64,000 nucleotides of DNA from Ignatzschineria sp. F8392. Lineage in GTDB: Bacteria; Pseudomonadota; Gammaproteobacteria; Cardiobacteriales; Wohlfahrtiimonadaceae. The notes beneath the pieces are model-generated. The model was not told the DNA's origin. It did no database searches and was given only the letters and a program-made list of their open reading frames with translations. Within the stretch, counting starts at the first letter, position 1; each line of letters starts with the position of its first letter. The position numbers were made by a program, and so were the translations under genes. Shown in pieces: positions 55,403 to 64,000 of this stretch. Location: the NCBI RefSeq assembly GCF_002252045.1, contig NZ_NEFF01000001.1:868001-932000 (forward strand). Reading direction: 5' to 3'.

Positions 55403-56428
55403 ATGCAACAGATAGAGACCAGATTAGAGTTAATCGGATTAGAGTTAAATCTAGGATTGAATCATTCTTTGTTGAATCAGCGCTTATTATTCCGGCGCTA
55501 TTGGCAGAGATTTTTTTGGCACTTTTCGTCCCCTATTTTACTGCTTTTCCTATTACTGTTGATCATCGTGCCGGCAAATGCAGTTCCGCTGCAGCATGGA
55601 AAGAGTTTAACCCCTGCTATATTAGATGAGATTATTGTGCAGGAGTATTTTGTAAGTGAAAAGCTCGATGGTGTTCGTGGCTATTGGGATGGGGAGCAGC
55701 TTCTCTCCCGGCAAGGATATGAGATCGTTGCACCAAAATGGTTTACAGAGCATCTTGGCGATATCCCTTTAGATGGGGAATTGTGGTTAGGGCGAGAAAC
55801 CTTCCAAGAGATCTCTGCCTTGATCGCGCGTGCAGATCGGGAGGATCCGCTCTGGAGTAGGGTGACTTATCAAATTTTTGATCTGCCGGCAGAGCGAGGC
55901 CCCTTTCGTGATCGCGTTGCCAAGATGGCGCAATATCTACCCCTTTTAGCGGAGAAAAATCCCCATATCGCAATGATTCCTCAAATACGAGTGAACTCTA
56001 AAAGAGCACTTAAAAGAGAGTTAGATAGGGTAGTTTCGCTAGGGGGAGAGGGATTGATGCTCCATCATCAAGATGCTTTCTATCAACCCTATATTCGTCA
56101 CGGTCAGCTGCTGAAGATGAAAAAAGTAGAGGAGGATTGTGCGATGGTGATCGGTTACACTCCTGGGAAGGGTAAGTATCGGGGCATGGTAGGGGCTTTG
56201 CGCGTTAAAAATGTTATTGAAGGGGAGACGAAGTATTTCAAAATCGGCTCCGGTTTGAAGGATCACGATCGGCAATCACCACCAGAGATTGGGCAGTGGA
56301 TTCGTTATCGCCATAATGGATTTACCGATCGAAAGATTCCTCGCTTTGCTCGCGTTATCGATATTAGTGGTGAGCATTGTGAGCAATTATCAGAGCAGGA
56401 GTTTAGGGCGTTAGAAGAGGCAATTTAG
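55403..56428 (+). CDS. LigE-type ATP-dependent DNA ligase, periplasmic
   Basis: 341 residues. A basic N-terminal tail and a hydrophobic segment ending LIIVPANAVP (about 43-62) act as a signal peptide or anchor. The nucleotidyl-transferase core starts at motif I SEKLDGVRGYWDG with Lys87, then motif III DGELWLG, IV GEGLMLHH and V LLKMKK. An OB domain completes it (GMVGALRVKN, FKIGSG). This minimal exported ligase (Lig E) is known from Haemophilus, Neisseria and Campylobacter relatives and is thought to act on extracellular DNA, for example in biofilms or during uptake. The N-terminal tail before the helix is longer than usual. Confidence 0.9.
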   Translation: MQQIETRLELIGLELNLGLNHSLLNQRLLFRRYWQRFFWHFSSPILLLFLLLLIIVPANAVPLQHGKSLTPAILDEIIVQEYFVSEKLDGVRGYWDGEQLLSRQGYEIVAPKWFTEHLGDIPLDGELWLGRETFQEISALIARADREDPLWSRVTYQIFDLPAERGPFRDRVAKMAQYLPLLAEKNPHIAMIPQIRVNSKRALKRELDRVVSLGGEGLMLHHQDAFYQPYIRHGQLLKMKKVEEDCAMVIGYTPGKGKYRGMVGALRVKNVIEGETKYFKIGSGLKDHDRQSPPEIGQWIRYRHNGFTDRKIPRFARVIDISGEHCEQLSEQEFRALEEAI

Positions 56429-56651
56429 CTTGAGATGAGATTATCTGTTTGTAGATATGGGGTTATCTATTATAATAATGGGGTTTATAGGATCTATATC
56501 GGATAATGGTAGAGAGCGATCATCTCGGAGATTCCCTGAAAAGTTGCTTAAGAGTGGCTGATAGAGAATAAGCTGTAAGAAGTTGCAAGAGAGATCGATA
56601 GGGAATTTAACCTTCTACTAATTATCACTTTTATTATATAAGAGGCTTAAA

Positions 56652-57110
56652 ATGAAGAAATTAACAATGATTGGACTTGCAGTATTGACGCTTGCTGGTT
56701 GTACAAACTCAAGTCTATATTCGGGTGATGTCTATACAGGAAACCAGGCGAAAACAGTTCAATCAGTCTCCTATGGTACAGTTGTTGCAGTTCGTCCTGT
56801 GACGATTCAAGCGGAAGGTTCATCTTTAGGAACCGTCTCTGGTGCAGTCTTAGGAGGTGTTCTTGGTAATGCAATGGGTGGAGGTCGTGGTCGTAATATC
56901 ACAACCGCTGTGGGTGCCGTTGCAGGTGGAATCGCAGGAAATAAAGTTGAGCAACAGATGGATAAAGTTCAAGGTGTTGAGCTCGATATTAAAACCGATA
57001 GCGGACAAACAATTGCGGTGGTACAGAAGCAAGATAAGAGCCTTTTCCGCCCAGGTCAGCGTGTAAGAATGGTAGGAAGTGGTCGTAATATCAACGTTTC
57101 TCCTCTTTAA
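56652..57110 (+). CDS. glycine-zipper 2TM lipoprotein, SlyB-like
   Basis: 152 residues. Lipobox LTLAGC (Cys17). The centre is a glycine zipper (GAVLGGVLGNAMGGGRGRNI, then AVGAVAGGIAGNKVEQQMD), a membrane-interacting hairpin. The last part is a small beta domain (RPGQRVRMVGSGRNINVSPL). The SlyB/PcpP family are outer-membrane lipoproteins involved in envelope stability. Short leader, clean RBS AAGAGGC, strong terminator downstream. Confidence 0.87.
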   Translation: MKKLTMIGLAVLTLAGCTNSSLYSGDVYTGNQAKTVQSVSYGTVVAVRPVTIQAEGSSLGTVSGAVLGGVLGNAMGGGRGRNITTAVGAVAGGIAGNKVEQQMDKVQGVELDIKTDSGQTIAVVQKQDKSLFRPGQRVRMVGSGRNINVSPL

Positions 57111-57165
57111 TAGCATCGATTATCGAGCGTAAGTGCATTAAAAACATTAAATTAAAAATGCATAG

Positions 57166-57213
57166 CAAAAAGGATCTAAAATGGAGTAATCCTCTATTTA
57201 GATCCTTTTTTTC
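57166..57213 (+). terminator. terminator of SlyB-like gene
   Basis: AGGATCTAAA (57171-57180) pairs with TTTAGATCCT (57197-57206), followed by a long T run. Confidence 0.92.
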
Positions 57214-57228
57214 TTTTACTGTAATAAT

Positions 57229-57600
57229 CAATTATTGTCATAATCAATTCTTAAGAGAGTTATTGGAGCGGCGGGAGCCGACGAATTCTTTCTTTTTGCC
57301 ACTGCATGCCCGCCCATTGGCATCTTTAATGCCGGGAATAATGATTATTAAAAGCATAATATTCATAATATTTGCCAAGACGTAATCATTGGCAGAGCGC
57401 ATCTGCCGGCATGTGATTTAAGGAAGAGCGCGGTGGTTAAATCCGGCAGTGTTCAGCCTTTTTCTTTTTACTGTAATAATCAATTATTGTCATAATCAAT
57501 TCTTAAGAAAGTTATTGGAGCGGCGGGAGCTGACTAATTTTTTTTTACCATTGCATGTCACCCATTGGCATCTTTGATGCTGGGGAAAATCACTATTTAA
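57229..57600. repeat. dispersed hairpin repeat, cluster 4 (two divergent units, 252-bp period)
   Basis: TATTGGAGCGGCGGGAGC recurs at 57261 and 57513. The central hairpin reads GGCATC-TTT-AATGCC, then GGCATC-TTT-GATGCT. These copies are more degenerate than clusters 1 and 2. A further CCCAA...ATCGGCGC hairpin at 57618-57646 precedes the next gene's end. Confidence 0.85.
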
Positions 57601-57669
57601 ATGGTTAAAACTTCATCCCAAGATCGGCGCATTGCGCGCCGATTGGGTTATTGTATTATTTGAAAAGTA

Positions 57670-58926
57670 TTATTTGAAAAAGTTAAGTGCAGAGACATTG
57701 AAGACTTCCACCAATAAATGGGAGACAATTGCCACTAAACCGTAGAGAATGATGATGTAGGGCATCACTTTTCCACCAAAAGCGCGGAATGAGACAGCAG
57801 GTTTTTGCCCGCTTTTTTCTGCTTTTTTTCGATAATTGATCACCATTGCAGCCGGTACAATAACAGACCAGATCGCTGCAAAGAGACCTGCAAACCCGAT
57901 CGCTAATACAAATCCATTTGGAAAGAGCATCCCTAAAATTGTAGGAGGTAAGAAGGTGATCAATGCTGTTACAAAGCGACCTTTATGACCATCATTAATC
58001 TTAAAGAGATCAGCAATATAGTCGAAAAGACCCAATCCTGCGCCTAAAAATGAGGTCACAACCGCGAAGAACGCAAAGAAGCGGAGCGCTAAACCGGCAA
58101 AAGGTGAGGCATTAACCTCATCGAGAAGCCATGCTACTTGGTCACTTCCCACAGAGAGGAAACTTTCACGCTCAATACTGCCCATAATAGCGACCATCCA
58201 AGCAAGATAGAAGATAAAGGTGATGGACATTCCCCACGCAATCGCTTTCTTGATCTTTTTCCCCTCAATTCCATAATATTTTACAAAGCTAGGAACGCTA
58301 GCATGGAAGCAGAAGGAGGTTAAGAAGAAGGGCAGACTGGCAAAAGCATAGATGGCATAACGAGATTCACCACTTGGCTCAAAGAGATAGGGGATCTCGA
58401 TTTTGCCTAAAAGACCTGTCACTGCGGCGAAAAGGGTCAAAAACATACCGATCATTAAGATGGTTGAGATACGATCAACCGCTTTAGTGCTCCACCAAAC
58501 GATGCCGGTGAAGAGTAGAGCGAAAATCAGTGAGGATTGATAGCGCGGAATCGCAATATCGAAATTGTGACCGATGGTATTACTGATTACAGAACCAGAA
58601 CCGACGACATAAGCATAGAGAAGAATATAGAGAACAAAGGCGACAGAGAACCCATTTACAAAGCGCCAAAGCCCCCCTAAATTATCTTTTACTAAGGTAT
58701 CAAAACTCGCGCCAGGCTTATAGCCTAAATTGACCTCTAAGATCTGCTCCGCAGTAATATACATAAAAAAAACAGTCAAGAGCATTATCATGACTGTCCA
58801 ACCAAACCACATCCCTGCAGATGCGATCGGTAAGCTTAACATTCCGGCTCCAATCATGGTTCCTGCAGCGATCATTGCGCCACCCACAACTGAAGGCGAT
58901 TTATCTACTTTCATCTTCTTCCTCAT
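57670..58926 (-). CDS. aromatic amino-acid permease (HAAAP, Mtr/TyrP-like)
   Basis: 418 residues, eleven or so membrane helices. GGAMIAAGTMIGAGMLSLPIASAGMWF is the typical N-terminal permease motif of the hydroxy/aromatic amino acid permease family, and SFCFHASVPSFVKYYG and FLGAGLGLFDYIADLF match the later conserved blocks. It imports tryptophan or tyrosine with protons; which one cannot be told. ATG at 58926 follows CCGATGAGGAAGAAG. Faces the SlyB-like gene across repeats. Confidence 0.9.
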   Translation of the reverse strand: MRKKMKVDKSPSVVGGAMIAAGTMIGAGMLSLPIASAGMWFGWTVMIMLLTVFFMYITAEQILEVNLGYKPGASFDTLVKDNLGGLWRFVNGFSVAFVLYILLYAYVVGSGSVISNTIGHNFDIAIPRYQSSLIFALLFTGIVWWSTKAVDRISTILMIGMFLTLFAAVTGLLGKIEIPYLFEPSGESRYAIYAFASLPFFLTSFCFHASVPSFVKYYGIEGKKIKKAIAWGMSITFIFYLAWMVAIMGSIERESFLSVGSDQVAWLLDEVNASPFAGLALRFFAFFAVVTSFLGAGLGLFDYIADLFKINDGHKGRFVTALITFLPPTILGMLFPNGFVLAIGFAGLFAAIWSVIVPAAMVINYRKKAEKSGQKPAVSFRAFGGKVMPYIIILYGLVAIVSHLLVEVFNVSALNFFK

Positions 58927-59010
58927 CGGTCTACAACATAAGTTTGACCTGTTAGTTGATATTGCTCATTACTATATATGATCACATATATTGATCATGT
59001 GTCTTGATCA

Positions 59011-59040
59011 GCATCGATTAGCATCGATTAGCATCGATCA
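59011..59040. repeat. three-copy 10-bp tandem repeat
   Basis: AGCATCGATT three times (last ends in C). It sits in the divergent 58927-59508 region, which also has AT-rich promoter-like DNA but no other recognised element. Confidence 0.85.
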
Positions 59041-59508
59041 GCCAATCGGCTAATATGAATTGATAAGTGCTGATAAGCGCTGATAAGAATCTACCGAATT
59101 TATCAGATCTATCTAGCCTATCAAATCGATTGATGCTCCAAATTTATTACTGAAAGTCTCTAATATTATCACGATCTACTATTACTGTAATGATTAATCG
59201 GGAAAATCGCGGGATAAAAATAGATCTTTGGGGATAATATGTGATAGACTTCTCGCCATTGACCGCAACATAATATGATTTTTTGATTCGTTTATCACTT
59301 CACTTACTGCACAGCCCATCTTTTCACTCCGTTTATTCTATATTTGCGTAAGTAGGCCTTTTATTTAAGTACCGTTGCAACAGCGTCAATATTTTGGGCC
59401 CTATCCTTCAGATTTTTATATCACTATTTTACTGATGCTTGAATCAGCAGTCATTAAGATTGACGGATAGATCTTCTCCTCTTGCACCTTTTTGAGGAAA
59501 TAATAAAA

Positions 59509-60966
59509 ATGACTATTGAAGTATCGCCAGTTGAAGCGATTTCAACAAGAAAACCCACGATTATTGAAGCATTTATTCCCATAATATTTATGATGTTCTC
59601 CCTTGTGATCGGGATCGGTCTATGGGATGTTAGCCCCCATATACCCCTCTTATTGAGCGTCTGTGTAGCGATTATTGTCGCAATGCGCTTAGGTTTTAAA
59701 TGGAAAGCGATCGAAACGGGAATGTTAGATGCCGTTCGTCTTGCGCTACAAGCGATTGTAATTCTGATTGTGATCGGTACCATTATCGCCTCTTGGATTG
59801 CCGGCGGCATCGTTCCGACCTTGATTTATTATGGACTCAATCTTCTTAATCCCGCCTATTTTCTAGTTGCAGCATGCGCCATCTGCTGCATTATCTCGAT
59901 CGCATCGGGAAATGCTTGGACTGCCGCTGGGACAATAGGGATTGCGATTATGGGGATCGGCTTTGGTTTAGGGATTCCTCCAGAGATGGTAGCAGGTGCG
60001 GTAATTTCCGGCGCTTACTTTGGTGATAAGATCTCCCCACTTTCTGAGTCGACTAACTTAGCACCGGGAATCGTAGGGGTAGATCTCTTTGAACATATTC
60101 GTTATATGCTCTATACCACCATTCCGGCATTGATTATCTCTCTGATCCTTTTTACGATTTTAGGTTTTAGTGCAACCGCAGATTTAACTGATACGGCAGC
60201 GACAAACTTTACTCTGAGAGAAGATCTTAAAGAGCTCTTTGTGATCTCCCCTTGGTTACTCTTAGTGCCGGCATCGATCATTATTGTGATGATTTTCCGT
60301 ATACCGGCATTTCCAGGATTAATGATAGGCTCTATTTTAGGCGTGCTCTGCGCACTCTTTGTGCAGAATGCTGATCCTAGCATGGTGATGAATGCGCTCT
60401 ATGATGGCTATAGCATTACGACAGATAATGAGACGCTCAATGAACTCCTCAATAATGGCGGGATTGTCTCGGTCTTCTCGACAGTATCGCTTGTGATTAT
60501 CGCAATGTGTTTTGGGGGGATTTTAGAGTTTACCGGCATCTTCCAGACTATCGTTGCCTCTATTGTTCGTTTAGCAAAGACAACAAAGAGTCTGATTATT
60601 GCCACGGTGACAACCTGTATTACGGGCAATATTGTCGGATGTGATCAATATATGTCGATCATTGTGCCGGGCAGAATGTATGCAGAGGAGTATCGTAAGC
60701 GTGGGATTAAAGGGAAAGTTCTCTCTCGTACATTGGAAGATTCTGGAACGATGACGTCACCGCTTATCCCTTGGAATACTTGTGGTGCCTTTATGGCAAC
60801 AACATTGGGCGTTGCGACCTTTGATTATCTCCCATATACCTTCCTCTGCCTCCTAAGTCCGGTGATTGCAATCGCTTATGCCTTAACAGGTTATACCATT
60901 GAATATTATGAAGATGGGGAAGCGCCGAAGAAAGTTAGACGTTTTAGAATGCCTAAGCGTATCTAA
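59509..60966 (+). CDS. nhaC: NhaC-family Na+/H+ antiporter
   Basis: 485 residues from the ATG at 59509 (TGAGGA upstream; TTG 59482 rejected). Twelve or so membrane helices. ASGNAWTAAGTIGIAIMGIG and SGAYFGDKISPLSESTNLAPG contain the conserved Asp and Ser of the NhaC ion pathway; GNIVGCDQYMSIIVPGRM is a second NhaC hallmark and SGTMTSPLIPWNTCG a third. Exchanges sodium for protons, helping pH and salt tolerance. Ends at a terminator. Confidence 0.92.
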   Translation: MTIEVSPVEAISTRKPTIIEAFIPIIFMMFSLVIGIGLWDVSPHIPLLLSVCVAIIVAMRLGFKWKAIETGMLDAVRLALQAIVILIVIGTIIASWIAGGIVPTLIYYGLNLLNPAYFLVAACAICCIISIASGNAWTAAGTIGIAIMGIGFGLGIPPEMVAGAVISGAYFGDKISPLSESTNLAPGIVGVDLFEHIRYMLYTTIPALIISLILFTILGFSATADLTDTAATNFTLREDLKELFVISPWLLLVPASIIIVMIFRIPAFPGLMIGSILGVLCALFVQNADPSMVMNALYDGYSITTDNETLNELLNNGGIVSVFSTVSLVIIAMCFGGILEFTGIFQTIVASIVRLAKTTKSLIIATVTTCITGNIVGCDQYMSIIVPGRMYAEEYRKRGIKGKVLSRTLEDSGTMTSPLIPWNTCGAFMATTLGVATFDYLPYTFLCLLSPVIAIAYALTGYTIEYYEDGEAPKKVRRFRMPKRI

Positions 60967-61008
60967 TCAAGAGGTAGATCGCTAGAGTAGATAAGAGTAG
61001 ATAGATAA

Positions 61009-61037
61009 GAGAGTGATCGAGAGATCACTCTTTTTTA
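61009..61037 (+). terminator. terminator of nhaC
   Basis: AGAGTGATC (61010-61018) pairs with GATCACTCT, followed by TTTTTTATT. Confidence 0.85.
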
Positions 61038-61047
61038 TTATTTCTAT

Positions 61048-61836
61048 TTATGCTGAGCGAAGATGGATCTGTCGGTAACGATCAGGTGTCATACCGGTCA
61101 TTTTAAGAAAGAGGGTAATAAAGCTAGAGGTAGAGCGATATCCGAGCCTAAATGCACTCTCCTCAACACTATAACCTTTCTCTAAAAGCGCTAAGCCGTG
61201 GATAAAACGAAGACGCGCAGACCATTCACTAAAGCTCATTCCCAATTCTTTTTGAAAGTAGCGTGCGAGCGTTCGCTCGGTTGTATAGACTCGCTCCGCC
61301 CACTCTTTAAGCGTTAATCGCAGTGCCGGATTGGCTTCTAAGGCGCTTAAAATGGGCATTAAATAGCGATGATGAGAGAAGGGGAGATAAGTATGGCCGA
61401 CCATTGCCTCTTCAAGTTCATCGATAAAAACGAGGCTTCGGCGATAATCACGATCACTTTCGGGGAGATAGATCTCTTTTGCAAAGAGCTCATCAATAAT
61501 ACTCGATGCGATAGCGCTCAGTTGTAGGAGCGATGGGGTTTGAGGAAGCTTTTTCGCCTCTGCTTCACAGATATTGACTGAGCGAAAGCGTGCTTCAGCG
61601 CGACTATAACAGCTATGAGAGCAGAGTGGTGGAATCCAGATAGCAAATCCCGGCGGGGCAATAAAGCGTTCTTGAGCAATCTCTAAGGTGATCACACCAT
61701 CATTAACTAAAATCATCTGTCCCCAAGAGTGGGAATGGCTTAAATATTCTGTCGCTTCATTGATATGTTCATCCGCTAGCATAATAAGGCGCTTAGGGTG
61801 ATGTTGAAATGATTGCAGAGGAAGTTGCTGCACCAT
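61048..61836 (-). CDS. AraC-family regulator with cupin sensor
   Basis: 262 residues. An N-terminal cupin-like sensor domain (EYLSHSHSWGQMILVNDGVITLEI read in parts, PPGFAIWIPPLCSHS) precedes the two helix-turn-helix modules (LTLKEWAERVYTTERTLARYFQKELGMSF, then YSVEESAFRLGYRSTSSFITLFLKMTGMTP, read in parts). The HxH and late CSHS may bind metal or a small ligand. It is divergent from an EamA exporter, and a 21-bp spaced direct repeat lies between them. It probably controls that exporter and itself. Confidence 0.9.
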   Translation of the reverse strand: MVQQLPLQSFQHHPKRLIMLADEHINEATEYLSHSHSWGQMILVNDGVITLEIAQERFIAPPGFAIWIPPLCSHSCYSRAEARFRSVNICEAEAKKLPQTPSLLQLSAIASSIIDELFAKEIYLPESDRDYRRSLVFIDELEEAMVGHTYLPFSHHRYLMPILSALEANPALRLTLKEWAERVYTTERTLARYFQKELGMSFSEWSARLRFIHGLALLEKGYSVEESAFRLGYRSTSSFITLFLKMTGMTPDRYRQIHLRSA

Positions 61837-61867
61837 TAAAGACTCCTATTAGAGAGAGGGTGGGGGA

Positions 61868-61925
61868 GATTGTCTGAATAGTGGGGAGGATTGTCCGATT
61901 TCCATTATATCCCTTATATCAGACA
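61868..61925. promoter_or_regulatory. operator region of divergent araC/eamA promoters
   Basis: GATTGTCTGA (61868) and GATTGTCCGA (61889) are direct repeats 21 bases apart, two helical turns, as AraC-type regulators prefer. An inverted half-site TCAGACA follows at 61919-61925, and a -10 TATACT (61930-61935) lies before the exporter gene. Confidence 0.6.
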
Positions 61926-61999
61926 GGACTATACTATCCCTCTAATAATTTTCTTACAACTAATTCACTTATAACCTACTCAATCTAGGAGTTATCACT

Positions 62000-62869
62000 A
62001 TGCAATTTGCAGCGATGTTCTATCCCCTTTTAGCCGTCTTAATTTGGGCGATGAATGCTGTTGTCAACAAATTATCGACGGGAGTTGTCGAGCCAGAGAC
62101 TATCTCATTTTACCGATGGTTCTTTGCCTTTTTAATCCTCACGCCATTCTGCCTTAAAAAGAGCATTAAAGAGTGGCAAACGATCAAACCCTATCTTGCT
62201 AAACTCGCATTTTTAGGACTTTTGGGGATGGCGCTCTACCAATGTCTTGCTTACTATGCCGCCTATACCATTAGCGCGACGATGATCGGCATCTTTATCT
62301 CCCTCATTCCACTATTAACTATTATTTTGAGCCTATTTATCCTTAAAACACCAATCACATTGGGTTTAATTATCGGTAGTGCGCTCTCTTTTTTCGGGAT
62401 TATCTGGCTGATTAGTGGTGGAATGCCGGGGATTCTCTTTGAAGTAGGGGTTGGGCAAGGGGAGTTGATGATGTTAGTTGCTGCTTCAGCCTATGCGCTC
62501 TATGGTGTCTTGACGAAAAAGTGGCAGATTCGTCTCTCTGTTTGGCAATCTCTCTATTGGCAGATTATCTTCGGAATGATAATTCTTCTCCCACTCTTCT
62601 GGCTAGCTGTAGATCGAGCGATCACCTCTGATAATATTGGCTTGATTCTCTTTGCCGGCATCCCCGCTTCTATTATCGCACCATTTCTATGGATTAAAGG
62701 GGTCGCTTTTCTTGGCCCTAATAAGACAGCACTCTTTATGAATCTTTCACCGCTATTAACAGCACTGATCTCCATTGTTGTACTGCATGAATCTCTAGAG
62801 AGCTATCACTATATCGGTGGTGCCGTCTCTCTAACAGGGGTTATGATCGCACAGAGATTTTCGCAGTAA
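62000..62869 (+). CDS. EamA/DMT-family exporter
   Basis: 289 residues, ten membrane helices in two EamA repeats. The first ends around STGVVEPETISFYRWFFAF, FCLKKSIKEWQ and LGLLGMALYQCLAYYA; the second repeats the pattern with GVLTKKWQIRLSVWQSLYW and FLGPNKTALFMNLSPLLTALI. Exporter of metabolites or amino acids; substrate unknown. Divergent from the AraC regulator, likely inducer-responsive. Good RBS CTAGGAG. Confidence 0.9.
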   Translation: MQFAAMFYPLLAVLIWAMNAVVNKLSTGVVEPETISFYRWFFAFLILTPFCLKKSIKEWQTIKPYLAKLAFLGLLGMALYQCLAYYAAYTISATMIGIFISLIPLLTIILSLFILKTPITLGLIIGSALSFFGIIWLISGGMPGILFEVGVGQGELMMLVAASAYALYGVLTKKWQIRLSVWQSLYWQIIFGMIILLPLFWLAVDRAITSDNIGLILFAGIPASIIAPFLWIKGVAFLGPNKTALFMNLSPLLTALISIVVLHESLESYHYIGGAVSLTGVMIAQRFSQ

Positions 62870-62907
62870 TCGATGCTTATCTAGAGTTTCTATTTTGAAT
62901 CTTAACA

Positions 62908-62953
62908 AAACACCCTAAAGCAATCATTAATGATCAACTTTAGGGTGTTTTTT
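62908..62953. terminator. bidirectional terminator
   Basis: AAACACCCTAAAG (62908-62920) pairs perfectly with CTTTAGGGTGTTT (62938-62950), with T's after and A's before. Serves the convergent EamA and ABC permease genes. Confidence 0.92.
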
Positions 62954-62993
62954 ATATTCTCTTTATACCCTCTTTATTCTCTCTTTTAAGCGA

Positions 62994-63833
62994 CTAGAGG
63001 CTTTTTCGGCGAATCATCCGATGGCGTAGACGGCTATAGATGAATGCGATTAAGAAGAGAAGTGTTTGGCTGAGAACGATACAGGGGCCCGTTTCGGCAT
63101 CGATATGAAAGCTTAAGAGAACGCCCATAAAAGCGGAGATAAGTGAGGAGATTACCGCAATTATCATCATAATGGGGAAGCGCTTTGTGAGGAGAAAGCC
63201 AATAATGCCGGGGGCTACCAACATCGCGATAACGAGGATAACGCCCACCGCTTGTAGTGATGCCACAATACTTAGTGCTAATAGAATCAGTAATGTATAG
63301 TGCAGAAATTTAACCGGCAGCCCTAAAACACTCGCTTGTACCGGATCGAAGCAGTAGAGCATAAAATCTTTTCGTTTCAAGAGGATAACAAGTAACGTAA
63401 TGCCGGCAATAATGATAATTTGCCACAGCTCTGATGGGAGAATCCCTAAGATATTACCAAATAGTACATGAGTAAGATGCTGATCGGTCTTTACAAAGGA
63501 GAACGCAAAGAGTCCTAATGCAAAGAGTCCTGAGAAGACGATCCCTAAAATGGCATCCTCTTTAATCCGGCTATTAGCGCGTAGATACCCCGTTGCAACA
63601 GCACAGAAGAGCCCAGAGGCAAAGGCGCCTATTACGAGCGGAAGATTGAAGATAAAGGCTAAAACAATCCCCGGCAATACGGCATGAGAGATCGCATCGC
63701 CCATCAATGCCCATCCTTTCAAAATAAGGTAGCAGGAGAGAACGGCACAGACAACGCCGGAGATAAGCGCGCCTAACATCGCTTGCTGCATAAAGGGATA
63801 TTGTAGTGGTGTTAAAATTAAGGAATCGATCAT
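62994..63833 (-). CDS. Mn/Fe/Zn ABC transporter permease (SitD/YfeD-like)
   Basis: 279 residues, about eight membrane helices of the ABC-3 family. ALISGVVCAVLSCYLILKGWALMGDAISHAVLPGIVLAF (read in parts), IKEDAILGIVFSGLFALGLFAFS and the AVGVILVIAMLVAPG segment fit the manganese/iron SitD/YfeD type. Its ATG overlaps the stop of the upstream permease (ATGA), as in sitCD operons. A basic C-terminal tail ends the protein. Confidence 0.88.
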   Translation of the reverse strand: MIDSLILTPLQYPFMQQAMLGALISGVVCAVLSCYLILKGWALMGDAISHAVLPGIVLAFIFNLPLVIGAFASGLFCAVATGYLRANSRIKEDAILGIVFSGLFALGLFAFSFVKTDQHLTHVLFGNILGILPSELWQIIIIAGITLLVILLKRKDFMLYCFDPVQASVLGLPVKFLHYTLLILLALSIVASLQAVGVILVIAMLVAPGIIGFLLTKRFPIMMIIAVISSLISAFMGVLLSFHIDAETGPCIVLSQTLLFLIAFIYSRLRHRMIRRKSL

Positions 63834-64000
63834 AGTGATACCTCCTTCTGCGCTAACTTTTGCCCATCTTGCTCCAATGTCCCTTCGATCTTATCAATAC
63901 TTTCACTCAGTTTTTGATGCCGGCGTGCTGAGCGACGTTTTGCAAAATGACCATGCTTAGGTGCGAAGAGAAATGCAAGCAGAAAGAGCGAGGTTTGAAG
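63830..64000 (-). CDS. ABC-3 metal permease C-terminus (SitC-like, partial)
   Basis: Only the last 56 residues lie in the window; the frame enters from beyond 64000 and stops at TGA 63832-63830, overlapping the next ATG. The visible end (LFLLAFLFAPKHGHFAKRR) is the last membrane helix and the APKHG motif that closes SitC/YfeC-type permeases. The rest of the operon, with binding protein and ATPase, should lie to the right. Confidence 0.85.
   Translation of the reverse strand, partial: LQTSLFLLAFLFAPKHGHFAKRRSARRHQKLSESIDKIEGTLEQDGQKLAQKEVSL

Noticed and set aside
59330-59508. Sodium-responsive riboswitch upstream of nhaC
   Set aside because: I looked for the known DUF1646/nhaA-type motifs and saw no convincing paired structure. 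A covariance-model search would decide.

Overview
The window looks like a stretch of gammaproteobacterial chromosome of moderate to low GC. Its gene content (panBC, a split pst/phoU/phoBR set, ygiQ, epmA, yhhQ, rimI next to a UDG-like psi candidate, a periplasmic LigE-type ligase, a two-subunit bacterioferritin) would fit the Ignatzschineria/Wohlfahrtiimonas/Cardiobacteriales area. That placement comes from gene content only and is not certain. Most of the window is core metabolism and housekeeping, with two AT-rich accessory islands and a dispersed family of hairpin repeats.

Layout. Bases 1-3710 are a tRNA-associated integration hot spot: the right end of an element with a P4-type integrase and an unusual coupled gene pair, then an elongator tRNA-Met, then a small element without integrase (a DUF2335-type membrane protein and a 62-residue ORF) ending in a copy of the tRNA 3' end plus terminator. 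Bases 3.9-10.2 kb hold a Blc-type lipocalin, a small phosphoesterase, an orphan MetQ-like lipoprotein, a Tat-exported FAD oxidoreductase behind a perfect FNR-type box, and a methyltransferase/TonB-like pair. Then come panB-panC (10.4-12.1 kb) and the phosphate regulon: pstSCA, pstB-phoU and phoB-phoR. Each of these three has a Pho box of 11-bp repeats placed 6 bp from its -10. Between them lie a small secreted-protein gene broken by one stop codon in its signal peptide, and yhhQ under a preQ1-I riboswitch. glmM, an NDUFA9-like gene, dut-MFS, leuB and asd follow.

An island at 30.5-34.3 kb carries three coupled genes: a MotA-like protein with a very long coiled-coil tail, a MotB/OmpA-like protein and an HNH nuclease. 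I read these as a Zorya type II-like anti-phage system inserted between asd and ygiQ. After it come two complementary bacterioferritin subunits with bfd, epmA, a polytopic acyltransferase-like protein, a thioesterase, uvrD, acuI, a flavin reductase, a DUF726 hydrolase with a Cys-rich N-terminus, cysZ, folA, pssA, a UDG-fold HolD candidate with rimI, tusA, recJ, a LigE-type ligase, a glycine-zipper lipoprotein, an aromatic amino-acid permease, an NhaC antiporter, an AraC regulator divergent from an EamA exporter, and the end of a Mn/Fe ABC transporter.

Two repeat classes stand out. One is a 170-260 bp multi-hairpin element in four intergenic clusters, with compensatory changes in one hairpin. 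The other is many short tandem arrays (7-19 bp units) just upstream of genes. Terminators, Pho, FNR, Fur and AraC-type sites and start-codon corrections are given in the entries.
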